Shown here: in pieces, positions 1 through 4,893 of the stretch
Position numbering within the stretch: the stretch's first letter is position 1
Layout: the number at the start of each line of letters is the position of its first letter
Source: Dehalococcoidales bacterium
GTDB taxonomy: Bacteria > Chloroflexota > Dehalococcoidia > Dehalococcoidales > UBA5760
DNA: 7,755 nt
Assembly: GCA_030640485.1 (NCBI GenBank)
Contig: DAOWJG010000059.1
Coordinates: 1-7,755 of the forward strand
Direction: 5' to 3'
Translations under genes and position numbers: made by a program
The notes under the pieces: generated by a model
The model's database searches: none
What the model was told of the DNA's origin: nothing
Seen by the model: the letters and a program-made list of their open reading frames with translations, nothing else

Positions 1-425
1 GCTATTACTATCGGGTGAGAGTCATTTCTCTCTGAGGCAAGGAGTGGGATTTGGGCGAGGTGCAGCATATTTAGGACGTTAGTATAGGTGAGTTCGTAGC
101 CCAGGGAAAAACCAATGATGTCAAAGTCCTTTAGTGGGCGTTTAGATTCAAGACTAGAAAGAGGAATACCGCCCGCATGCAGTTGGGCTGCCATATCCGG
201 CCATGGGGTAAAGACCCTTTCGGCAAGCACATCCGGTTGATAATTGAGTAGCTCGTAGAGGATGGGTAATGCCAGAGTGGACATACCTATTTCGTATAAG
301 TCCGGGTAGGAGAGGGCAATCCGAACCCGGGTTTTGTCCCAGTCCTTGATGACGGCGTTCCACTCGCCGCCAGTATAGCGGGCGGGTTTGATTACCTGAT
401 GCAGTATATTATCGAGATCGGTCAA
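1..425 (-). CDS. TIGR03960-like B12-binding/radical SAM protein, N-terminal part (cut by window edge)
   Basis: The minus strand reads open from a TTG at 425-423 to the window edge, giving 141 residues with no stop. The product matches what I recall of the N-terminus of the TIGR03960 family: KPARYTGGEWN near residues 13-23, YPDLYEIGMSTL near 40-51, AERVFTPWPDM near 68-78, PLSSLESKRPL near 88-98 and FSLGYELTYTN near 106-116. This is the part preceding and including the start of the B12-binding-like domain; the radical SAM Cys cluster would lie beyond the window. The family's reaction is unknown, and members often sit near RNase E/G and ribosomal genes, which cannot be seen here. TTG is chosen because GGGAG (434-438) lies 8 bases upstream and an in-frame TAG (453-455) closes the frame just above. 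No ATG or GTG is available between them. The family call is from memory of conserved blocks. Confidence 0.85.
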   Translation of the reverse strand, partial: MTDLDNILHQVIKPARYTGGEWNAVIKDWDKTRVRIALSYPDLYEIGMSTLALPILYELLNYQPDVLAERVFTPWPDMAAQLHAGGIPLSSLESKRPLKDFDIIGFSLGYELTYTNVLNMLHLAQIPLLASERNDSHPIVI

Positions 426-516
426 TTCAAAAACTCCCAGCGGTAATGCTGCCTAGGTGGTCAGTTTAAAACCTCCCGGCGGTATGCTGCCTAGGTGGTC
501 AGTTTAAAACCTCCCG
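421..516 (-). repeat. Tandem 38/39-bp repeat (about 2.5 copies) forming the leader of the TIGR03960-like gene
   Basis: Copies begin at 421, 460 and 498 on the plus strand; the last is partial, about 19 bases. A 32-base block is identical at 447-478 and 485-516, offset by 38. The copy nearest the gene has diverged and contains one extra base. On the minus strand each copy starts with GGGAG(G) followed about 8 bases later by CTG or TTG and ACC. The Shine-Dalgarno box is therefore present three times (510-515, 472-477, 434-438), but only the last precedes a usable start, the TTG at 425. The upstream CTGs run into TAG after two codons. Within a unit AGGT of the SD can pair with a downstream ACCT, so SD masking is conceivable. 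Origin by local duplication of the ribosome-binding region is inference. Confidence 0.9.
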
Positions 517-523
517 AGGGCTA

Positions 524-529
524 ATTATA
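524..529 (-). promoter_or_regulatory. Perfect -10 box, likely promoter of the TIGR03960-like gene
   Basis: The minus strand reads TATAAT here. No good -35 is seen; the best at 18-bp spacing is TGGATT at 548-553. The predicted start site, about 517, falls at the edge of the repeat array, so the transcript leader would consist almost entirely of the repeated SD units. It lies after the stop of the upstream MBL gene, so the two minus-strand genes are probably transcribed separately at least in part. Confidence 0.5.
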
Positions 530-582
530 GTTTAAGAAGGGGGAAGTAATCCAGCGTTGTGGTCAGTGTCGGCTACCGAGCC

Positions 583-1368
583 TTAGCTATCCAGCTGTGA
601 CAGGTCAAACCGCATGCCGTCCCGGGCAGAAATTACTCTAACTCCGGTCTCCTGAGATAGCCTCTGGGCTATCTCCCAGGGTCTGGCCTGCCACATCGGC
701 ATACCAAAGTGGGTCAAAATGGCGACTTTTGGCTTCAGTTCGGTGATAATGCGCTTGGCATCAGGCACTGAGAGATGGTCAAAGGCTGGTTTGGGTTCGA
801 AAAAAACAACATTAATAATGAGTAACTCGCTGCCATAGCTCTTGAGCAGACCGTCAAAGTAGCGGGTATCGGCAATGTAGGAGAGGGTATGCTCCCGGGT
901 CTTAAAGAGCATGCCGTAGGTTTCTACCGGGTGTATGTGCCGAATCGGGGTGGTAAAGGATATGTTGCCGATGGAATATGATTTGCCCTCTTCTAAGACC
1001 TCAATACCCTCAAGGTAGCTTTTCAAGTAGGAGAAGATAACCGGCTCGTTCTCCAGGGCATCAGCGGGTGTAAAAAGCCAGCCGCGGTGCTTGAATCCCC
1101 CCTGGGTCATCGCCTCAGCCATAATATTAATATCCGCTGAGTGGTCTAAGTGGCGGTGCGATAGGATAATGGCACTTAGCTTATCGGCTCTGAGCTTCCG
1201 CTTGGTGGACTGAACGATACAGCCTGGCCCGGGGTCGATGAGTATTTCGATGCCGCTTAGATTAAGCCATAACCCGCCTGAAGCCAGAATCTGGGTAGAC
1301 ACCATTATTCTGGCACCGCCGGTTCCCAGGAAAGTAATGGTATCCGAAAGGAGGTTTTTATTTTCCAT
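583..1368 (-). CDS. Metallo-beta-lactamase-fold hydrolase, RNase Z-like
   Basis: A 261-residue soluble protein of the metallo-beta-lactamase fold. The first strand and turn read TFLGTGGAR (12-20), followed by ILIDPGPG (42-49) and the zinc signature SHRHLDH (70-76; H71, H73, D75, H76). Further likely metal ligands are H144 or H146 in RHIHP, D167 in YIADTRY, H198 in FDHLS and H220 in ILTHFG. All elements of a dinuclear zinc site are present, so it should be an active hydrolase. The GTGGAR opening resembles the RNase Z/phosphodiesterase side of the superfamily. It lacks an obvious flexible exosite arm, so tRNA 3' processing is not assured, and the substrate cannot be told. The ATG at 1366-1368 has no Shine-Dalgarno but a promoter-like -35/-10 lies just upstream, suggesting a leaderless message. 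It is divergent from the HIT gene. Confidence 0.9.
   Translation of the reverse strand: MENKNLLSDTITFLGTGGARIMVSTQILASGGLWLNLSGIEILIDPGPGCIVQSTKRKLRADKLSAIILSHRHLDHSADINIMAEAMTQGGFKHRGWLFTPADALENEPVIFSYLKSYLEGIEVLEEGKSYSIGNISFTTPIRHIHPVETYGMLFKTREHTLSYIADTRYFDGLLKSYGSELLIINVVFFEPKPAFDHLSVPDAKRIITELKPKVAILTHFGMPMWQARPWEIAQRLSQETGVRVISARDGMRFDLSQLDS
654..675 (-). other. Perfect 9-bp hairpin inside the 3' part of the MBL gene
   Basis: GAGATAGCC (654-662) and GGCTATCTC (667-675) are perfect inverted repeats separated by four bases. The hairpin lies in coding sequence for residues around 232-239, less than 100 bases before the stop. No T-run follows on either strand, so it is not an intrinsic terminator. 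It could be an mRNA stability or pausing element, or chance. Confidence 0.4.
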
Positions 1369-1378
1369 AACTACAGAA

Positions 1379-1407
1379 ACTATAAAATATAGCGGCGTTT
1401 TTTACAA
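1379..1407 (-). promoter_or_regulatory. Promoter of the MBL gene, with overlapping palindrome
   Basis: On the minus strand a -35 TTGTAA (1402-1407) and a -10 TATAGT (1379-1384) are separated by 17 bases. The -10 ends 10 bases before the ATG, so the predicted transcript has a leader of only about 3-4 bases and no Shine-Dalgarno. A perfect inverted repeat CTATA-AAA-TATAG (1380-1392) overlaps the -10 and could be an operator, though AT-rich palindromes arise easily. Confidence 0.5.
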
Positions 1408-1486
1408 ATAAAACGTATTTCTCTCGTGTTTTAGCGCTCCTCTAACTTACTTCTAAATAGGTGAGTGCCGATATTAACATAGGCTA

Positions 1487-1515
1487 TTGACACGGTCAGC
1501 TCAGCGATTTAAAGT
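1487..1515 (+). promoter_or_regulatory. Promoter of the HIT-family gene, with possible operator
   Basis: A consensus -35 TTGACA (1487-1492) is followed after 17 bases by a weaker -10 TAAAGT (1510-1515), giving a leader of about 100 bases before the ATG at 1621. An inverted repeat CTCAGC (1500-1505) / GCTGAG (1523-1528) spans the -10 and could be a regulator site or a 5' leader element. Regulation is not otherwise evident. Confidence 0.45.
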
Positions 1516-1620
1516 GTCTGTGGCTGAGTTATGCAAGTGTGGCTACAGTAGAGCAGGGAGGGGTGGATAAAGCGCTATTTAAAGGTTAGGCTAGCCGGAA
1601 ATAGGTTTAGGGAGTGTTGA

Positions 1621-2094
1621 ATGGAGCAGATTTGGGCACCGTGGCGTATAAAATACATCCAGATGGAAAAGCCGGAAGGCTGCATTTTATGTGAGAAGCC
1701 GGGGCAGAATAATGACGTGCAAAACTATATTCTGTATCGGGGAAGTAAAAACTTCATCATGATGAATAGCTATCCCTATAACCCCGGGCATCTGATGGTA
1801 GCCCCCTACCGGCACGTAGCCAGTCTGGATGAACTAACTGATGATGAGCGCAACGAGCACTTTGAGATCGTCAGCCGAAGTATCAGACTCTTGAGACAGG
1901 TATTTAGTCCCGGTGGTTTTAATATCGGGATAAACATGGGCAAGGTGGCTGGTGCTGGTATTGACGAGCATGTCCATACTCATATTGTGCCCCGGTGGCA
2001 GGGTGATACCAACTTTATGCCGGTAGTATCTAGTGTGCGGGTAGTTCCTGAAGCCCTGGCAGAAACCTACCAGAAACTGAGGGCCAAGCTTTGA
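1621..2094 (+). CDS. HIT-family nucleotide hydrolase/phosphorylase (Ap4A phosphorylase-like, Rv2613c type)
   Basis: A 157-residue cytosolic protein with the histidine-triad signature EHVHTHIVPRW (116-126; H117, H119, H121), in which the middle histidine is the expected nucleotidylation nucleophile. The opening MEQIWAPWR, the CILC pair (C21, C24), the block NPGHLMVAPYRH (54-65) and the tail WQGDTNFMPV (126-135) place it near the Rv2613c-like branch. That branch is known for diadenosine tetraphosphate phosphorylase activity, releasing ADP and ATP; other HIT proteins hydrolyse nucleoside phosphoramidates, so the substrate remains an inference. C21 and C24 with histidines may bind zinc. AGGGAG (1609-1614) lies 6 bases before the ATG and decides the start. 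It stands alone: divergent from the MBL gene and convergent with the thiamine-binding gene. Confidence 0.92.
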   Translation: MEQIWAPWRIKYIQMEKPEGCILCEKPGQNNDVQNYILYRGSKNFIMMNSYPYNPGHLMVAPYRHVASLDELTDDERNEHFEIVSRSIRLLRQVFSPGGFNIGINMGKVAGAGIDEHVHTHIVPRWQGDTNFMPVVSSVRVVPEALAETYQKLRAKL

Positions 2095-2098
2095 GCCA

Positions 2099-2134
2099 AG
2101 ACGAGAACGGTAATAATGCAGCTTAGCCTCGTCT
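2099..2134. terminator. Weak inverted repeat between convergent HIT and thiamine-binding genes
   Basis: AGACGAG (2099-2105) and CTCGTCT (2128-2134) form a 7-bp stem with a 22-base loop, filling the 38-base gap between the two convergent genes and touching the minus-strand stop codon. The location suits a shared terminator, but there is no clear T-run on either side, so this is only a candidate. Confidence 0.25.
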
Positions 2135-2381
2135 ATCGGCTAACCGGGCAGGCGTTAGAGAGGGTGAGGGTCATTACTATTTCACCTTCTTGTGAGGTCT
2201 GCTGAAATGCCTCCTTGATAGCGGTAAAGAGCGCTTCGTCATCACCCGATACTAAACTGCTCATTGCCCCAGGGGTGACTTTGAGACCGTGACTGCGAAA
2301 AATATCAAGTGCCCTGTCAATAGCTGGCGAAAGACTGGGCTGGCGTAGCGGATACATGCTAACCTGGGCGGCTAAGAACAT
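2133..2381 (-). CDS. YkoF/MTH1187-type thiamine-binding protein (Thiamine_BP, formerly DUF77)
   Basis: An 82-residue protein that looks like a complete single-domain member of the MTH1187/YkoF family. Characteristic blocks are AQVSMYPLR (5-13), AIDRALDIFRSHGLKVTPG (20-38), MSSLVSGDDEALFTAIKEAF (40-59) and VMTLTLSN (68-75). Family members form ferredoxin-like dimers or tetramers and YkoF binds thiamine or its pyrimidine moiety; whether this one does so is inferred from family only. The ATG at 2379-2381 has a strong GAGGGGGA (2390-2397) 8 bases upstream. No thiamine biosynthesis or transport gene is adjacent, and the leader shows no CTGAGA core of a TPP riboswitch. It is convergent with the HIT gene, and a possible promoter lies at 2514-2519. 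Confidence 0.85.
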   Translation of the reverse strand: MFLAAQVSMYPLRQPSLSPAIDRALDIFRSHGLKVTPGAMSSLVSGDDEALFTAIKEAFQQTSQEGEIVMTLTLSNACPVSR

Positions 2382-2513
2382 TCCTTTTGTCCCCCTCTCT
2401 AGTTAGTTGGCGACTACCTTTAACGTATCCAATTTGAGTCAAGATTTTTAGTCTTCAAGGAAGCCTTTGGAGATACAATTTGGGCAAACTAGCAGCCTGC
2501 GTCCCTTAGTTTA

Positions 2514-2519
2514 ATTATA
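2514..2519 (-). promoter_or_regulatory. Perfect -10 box upstream of the thiamine-binding gene
   Basis: The minus strand reads TATAAT with only a poor -35 (TTAGCT at 2538-2543, 18-bp spacing). It would give a leader of about 126 bases. The rest of 2382-2614 holds no gene that I can support; a TTGACT at 2437-2442 (-) could alternatively be a -35 but lacks a matching -10. Confidence 0.3.
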
Positions 2520-2577
2520 GGCTCTTTTGAACAAATGAGCTAATCGTGGGAGCATCTTCAGGAAACGAGTAGTGTAG

Positions 2578-2617
2578 GGTGGACAAACGGTTTGTGAGGT
2601 GGGCAAAAGGTTAGTGC
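2578..2617. repeat. Two adjacent 20-bp imperfect direct repeats at the tRNA-Glu 3' end
   Basis: Positions 2578-2597 and 2598-2617 match at 16 of 20 bases, both opening GGTGG followed by RCAAAMGGTT. The second copy overlaps the last three bases of the tRNA gene. The first contains a perfect palindrome ACAAAC-G-GTTTGT (2583-2595). On the minus strand this follows the tRNA by about 20 bases and might form a 3' processing or termination hairpin, although there is no T-run after it. A remnant of an insertion-sequence end is another reading that I cannot test. Confidence 0.6.
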
Positions 2618-2687
2618 CCCCAAGGGAATTCGAATCCCTGTTACCGGCTTGAAAGGCCGATGTCCTAGGCCTCTAGACGATGGGGGC
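2615..2687 (-). tRNA. tRNA-Glu (anticodon TTC)
   Basis: The minus strand folds into a 73-base cloverleaf. The acceptor stem GCCCCCA (2687-2681) pairs with TGGGGGC (2622-2616), with discriminator A at 2615. The T arm is AGGGA-TTCGAAT-TCCCT. The anticodon loop CTTTCAA gives anticodon TTC at 2653-2651, preceded by T33, on a TCGGC/GCCGG stem. The CCA end is not encoded, so a CCA-adding enzyme is needed. This tRNA serves translation and, in organisms using the C5 route, also supplies glutamyl-tRNA for haem or cobamide precursor synthesis. Confidence 0.98.
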
Positions 2688-2698
2688 ACACTACTTAA

Positions 2699-2728
2699 AG
2701 TATAACAAAGATGGAAGTCAGAGGGCAA
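2699..2728 (-). promoter_or_regulatory. Promoter of tRNA-Glu
   Basis: On the minus strand TTGCCC (2723-2728) and TATACT (2699-2704) are separated by 18 bases, with a predicted start about 5 bases before the mature tRNA. The -10 matches consensus at 5 of 6 positions and the -35 at 4 of 6. Confidence 0.65.
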
Positions 2729-2843
2729 CGCTATTAGATAATTATCAATTGCTTATCAATCCCGAAATGACTTGTTGTGGGGGGTTAAAGCTACCTCTAT
2801 AGGAGCCCTGTGTGATCCTATTTATACCTACCTCCTTCAAATA

Positions 2844-2852
2844 TGCTACTAT
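2844..2852 (+). promoter_or_regulatory. Extended -10 promoter of the DedA gene
   Basis: TGCTACTAT has the TGn extension followed by a 4-of-6 -10 box (TACTAT, 2847-2852). No -35 is evident, as often in extended -10 promoters. The start site predicted near 2859 is only about 3 bases before the ATG at 2862, which would make the message leaderless and supports that ATG as the start. Confidence 0.45.
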
Positions 2853-2861
2853 AGAGACCAA

Positions 2862-3479
2862 ATGCGCAACATATTTAGCCGCGATAAGCAGAGTGGCACG
2901 GGGAAGAGAGACTGGCTGGGGATAGTTTTACACGGGAAAGCGTTGCCGATATTGGGCATTGTCCTGGTCGTAGTCATTACGGTAGGCATCTTTCTCTATC
3001 GCGACCGGATTGCTGCACTTGGGACTTATGGCTATCCCGGAGTTTTCCTAGTCAGCATGGTTTGGAACTCTACTGTCCTGGTGCCGATTCCCAGTTTCTG
3101 GACATATTTCTTTCTGGGTCAAATTTTTCATCCGGCTCTGGTTGGGCTAGCTGGTGGGGGTGGGGCCTCGGTTGGAGAACTAACTAGCTACCTGGCAGGG
3201 TATAGCGGACGGGTGATTTTACAGGGACAAAGGCGAATCAAGATATATAGCCGGGTAGAGAAATGGATAAAGAAATGGGGCTTTCTTGTTATCTTTGGTT
3301 TTAACCTGGTGCCCTTCTTCCCTTTTGACCTGGTGGGGATAGCGGCCGGGGCCACCCGTTTTCCCCTGTGGAGATTCTACCTGGCGTGTCTGGCGGGTAG
3401 AAGTTTAGCTTACGGATTTATTGCCTTTCTTGGTTCTCAGGGGTGGATACCACCGTTACCTTTTCTTAATCCCCCATAG
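2862..3479 (+). CDS. DedA/VTT-domain inner membrane protein
   Basis: A 205-residue integral membrane protein of the DedA (SNARE-associated, VTT domain) family. After a short basic cytosolic N-terminus comes a hydrophobic segment at about 27-46. The re-entrant-type block WNSTVLVPIPSFWTYFFLG follows (68-86), then GASVGELTSYLAGYSGR (101-117), the characteristic family glycine/glutamate motif, and LVPFFPFDLVGIAAGATRF (149-167) with a further helix at about 172-192. DedA proteins act in the cytoplasmic membrane; some flip polyprenyl phosphate or phosphatidylethanolamine lipids, so a lipid-scramblase role is plausible but inferred. The frame extends 5' to a TTG at 2772, but neither that TTG nor the added 30 residues have a Shine-Dalgarno or membrane features. 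The ATG at 2862 sits just below an extended -10. Its last 24 bases overlap the convergent MFS gene. Confidence 0.88.
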   Translation: MRNIFSRDKQSGTGKRDWLGIVLHGKALPILGIVLVVVITVGIFLYRDRIAALGTYGYPGVFLVSMVWNSTVLVPIPSFWTYFFLGQIFHPALVGLAGGGGASVGELTSYLAGYSGRVILQGQRRIKIYSRVEKWIKKWGFLVIFGFNLVPFFPFDLVGIAAGATRFPLWRFYLACLAGRSLAYGFIAFLGSQGWIPPLPFLNPP

Positions 3480-4736
3480 TAGCACTGAACTAACGATGAG
3501 GGAGATAAAAGAGGCCAGTAGCATAGCGGTGTAGCCCAGGCCGAAGCGGCGGGCATTAAGGAAGTCAATCATTGGTCCCTGGAGGCGAGCCAGGGCGGAG
3601 CCACCGGCAGAAGCCAGATTGGTGAGGCCGATGTATTTACCGGCTTCATCCTTGGGTACCACGTCTACCGCCAGAGCCCAGTTGCTGCTCATAAGACCGC
3701 CGAAGCCAATTCCCATAAGGATGGCGCTAGTCAGGATGAAGTCGTAGCTACGGAAGAAGAATAGTAGTCCAATCCCGAAAGCACCAATAAGCCCCGAGGT
3801 AAGGGCGATGGGTCTCCGCCCAAACCGGTCAGATAGGAAGCCGGCAGGGTAGACCATACTTATCATGCAAAGGGAAGATACTAGGGTGAAGTTGCCCATG
3901 ACGGCAGCGGGATTGGCGACACCGAGATAATCCCGGAAGAAATAAAGCCCAAATGCCTGAAAAGCGGTCAGGGGAATGATGAAAAAGAGACGGCACAGCA
4001 AAAAGCGGATAAAACCAGGGTTTGCCTTAACATCGATCTTAAAGGTTCTGCGTACCACTGATAATAAAGGTAGCTTGGGCCCGCCGGTGCCGGGTGGCTC
4101 CTTAACGGTAAAGATAGTCGCCAGCATGGTGACTAGGAAGACAGCTGCCAGTATACCCAGGCTCAGCCAAAGCCACCGCCCTCCCTCGGCGGTAGAGTAA
4201 TTACCCATTAATTGACCTATTAACCATATGGCGATACCCGCCCCGGCTATCTCGAGTAGTCCCTTTATCCCGGAGGCTAGCCCCCTTTTCTCTTCCGGTA
4301 CCAGGTCGGGAATAAAGGCGAGATATGGTCCCAGTGCGGTATTAGCGCTAATCTGTAAGAGGTAGTAAATGGTAAAAAGGATAGCTAAGCTACCGGCGAG
4401 GCTTATGCCGGGCAAGAATGACAGTGTCAATATCGCGCCGATAAGAATGTAGGGTCGTCGGCGACCCCACCTGGAGCCAGAGCGGTCGCTCATGGCTCCA
4501 GCTAAGGGCTGGGTAGCTATCGCTAGGAGTAAGCCGGTAACGGTAAGCAGCCCGAGGTAGGTAGCCTGCCTCCCCGCGGGAACGAAGTCGGCTATCCGCA
4601 GGGGCAGGATAATGCTGTGCAGGCTGCTCCAGAGAGCCGTCATGGCCAGGCCGAAGATGGTGATCTTGACATAATCAAGCCGTCGAAACTTTTTGTCAAT
4701 GGCATCGGTGCTGGTGTTGCTGTCCAGGCTTTTCAT
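3456..4736 (-). CDS. MFS transporter, SLC45/GPH-like
   Basis: A 426-residue polytopic membrane protein with about 12 hydrophobic segments and no signal peptide. The loop 2-3 motif reads GAMSDRSGSRWGRRRPY (80-96), typical of the sugar-cation symporter-like MFS branch (GPH, SLC45/sucrose transporters). It is echoed in the second half by GFLSDRFGRRP (299-309). The block YLAFIPDLVPEEKRGLASG (138-156) is also typical of that branch. Substrate is unknown: no sugar-metabolism gene is adjacent. The ATG at 4734-4736 lacks a Shine-Dalgarno; a weak promoter (4747-4775) predicts a nearly leaderless transcript. The gene is divergent from the radical SAM gene across a 157-base spacer and its 3' end overlaps the DedA gene. 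Confidence 0.92.
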   Translation of the reverse strand: MKSLDSNTSTDAIDKKFRRLDYVKITIFGLAMTALWSSLHSIILPLRIADFVPAGRQATYLGLLTVTGLLLAIATQPLAGAMSDRSGSRWGRRRPYILIGAILTLSFLPGISLAGSLAILFTIYYLLQISANTALGPYLAFIPDLVPEEKRGLASGIKGLLEIAGAGIAIWLIGQLMGNYSTAEGGRWLWLSLGILAAVFLVTMLATIFTVKEPPGTGGPKLPLLSVVRRTFKIDVKANPGFIRFLLCRLFFIIPLTAFQAFGLYFFRDYLGVANPAAVMGNFTLVSSLCMISMVYPAGFLSDRFGRRPIALTSGLIGAFGIGLLFFFRSYDFILTSAILMGIGFGGLMSSNWALAVDVVPKDEAGKYIGLTNLASAGGSALARLQGPMIDFLNARRFGLGYTAMLLASFISLIVSSVLLWGIKKR

Positions 4737-4746
4737 AGGTAACTAA

Positions 4747-4775
4747 AGCATAGCAGAGGCAGGGCCACTAAACAA
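4747..4775 (-). promoter_or_regulatory. Possible promoter of the MFS gene
   Basis: On the minus strand TTGTTT (4770-4775) and TATGCT (4747-4752) are 17 bases apart. Both boxes are weak, but the spacing is ideal and the predicted start, about 4740, explains the absence of a Shine-Dalgarno before the ATG at 4736. Confidence 0.3.
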
Positions 4776-4790
4776 TAATTTAGTCTAGTG
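4766..4790. promoter_or_regulatory. Operator-like inverted repeat between divergent MFS and radical SAM promoters
   Basis: ACTAAA (4767-4772) and TTTAGT (4779-4784) form a perfect inverted repeat around CAATAA. CACTA (4766-4770) is also mirrored by TAGTG (4786-4790). The site overlaps the possible MFS -35 and lies about 15-30 bases upstream of the radical SAM -35, so one regulator could affect both genes. Function is inference. Confidence 0.35.
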
Positions 4791-4798
4791 CTTTCGGT

Positions 4799-4828
4799 TT
4801 GATTTTACCCCCAGCCACCAGCTATACT
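4799..4828 (+). promoter_or_regulatory. Promoter of the radical SAM-DUF1464 operon
   Basis: TTGATT (4799-4804) and TATACT (4823-4828) are 18 bases apart. The start predicted near 4835 gives a leader of roughly 60 bases. The leader carries a nine-codon frame ATG (4833) to TAG (4862), which may be fortuitous. Confidence 0.6.
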
Positions 4829-4893
4829 TTCTATGAGCGATATGCGGGAAACGTTACGCTAGCAGAGATTTAAGAAGCTTAGGAGTTCATCTG

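Noticed and set aside
154..363. Minus-strand open frame starting MERRHQGLGQ
   Set aside because: It is in another frame of the TIGR03960-like gene, whose conserved blocks are read across the same bases.
421..516. CRISPR array
   Set aside because: The units are directly adjacent, so there are no unique spacers between repeats. The structure is a tandem duplication with only about 2.5 copies.
2382..2513. TPP riboswitch before the thiamine-binding gene
   Set aside because: The leader lacks the CTGAGA core and the GAACCTGA-type segment expected of the thi box.
2772..2861. N-terminal extension of DedA from TTG 2772
   Set aside because: No Shine-Dalgarno, no membrane or signal features, and an extended -10 box lies within it.
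3976..4200. Plus-strand frame of 74 codons inside the MFS gene
   Set aside because: Antisense to conserved transporter sequence, with no domain and no supporting neighbour.
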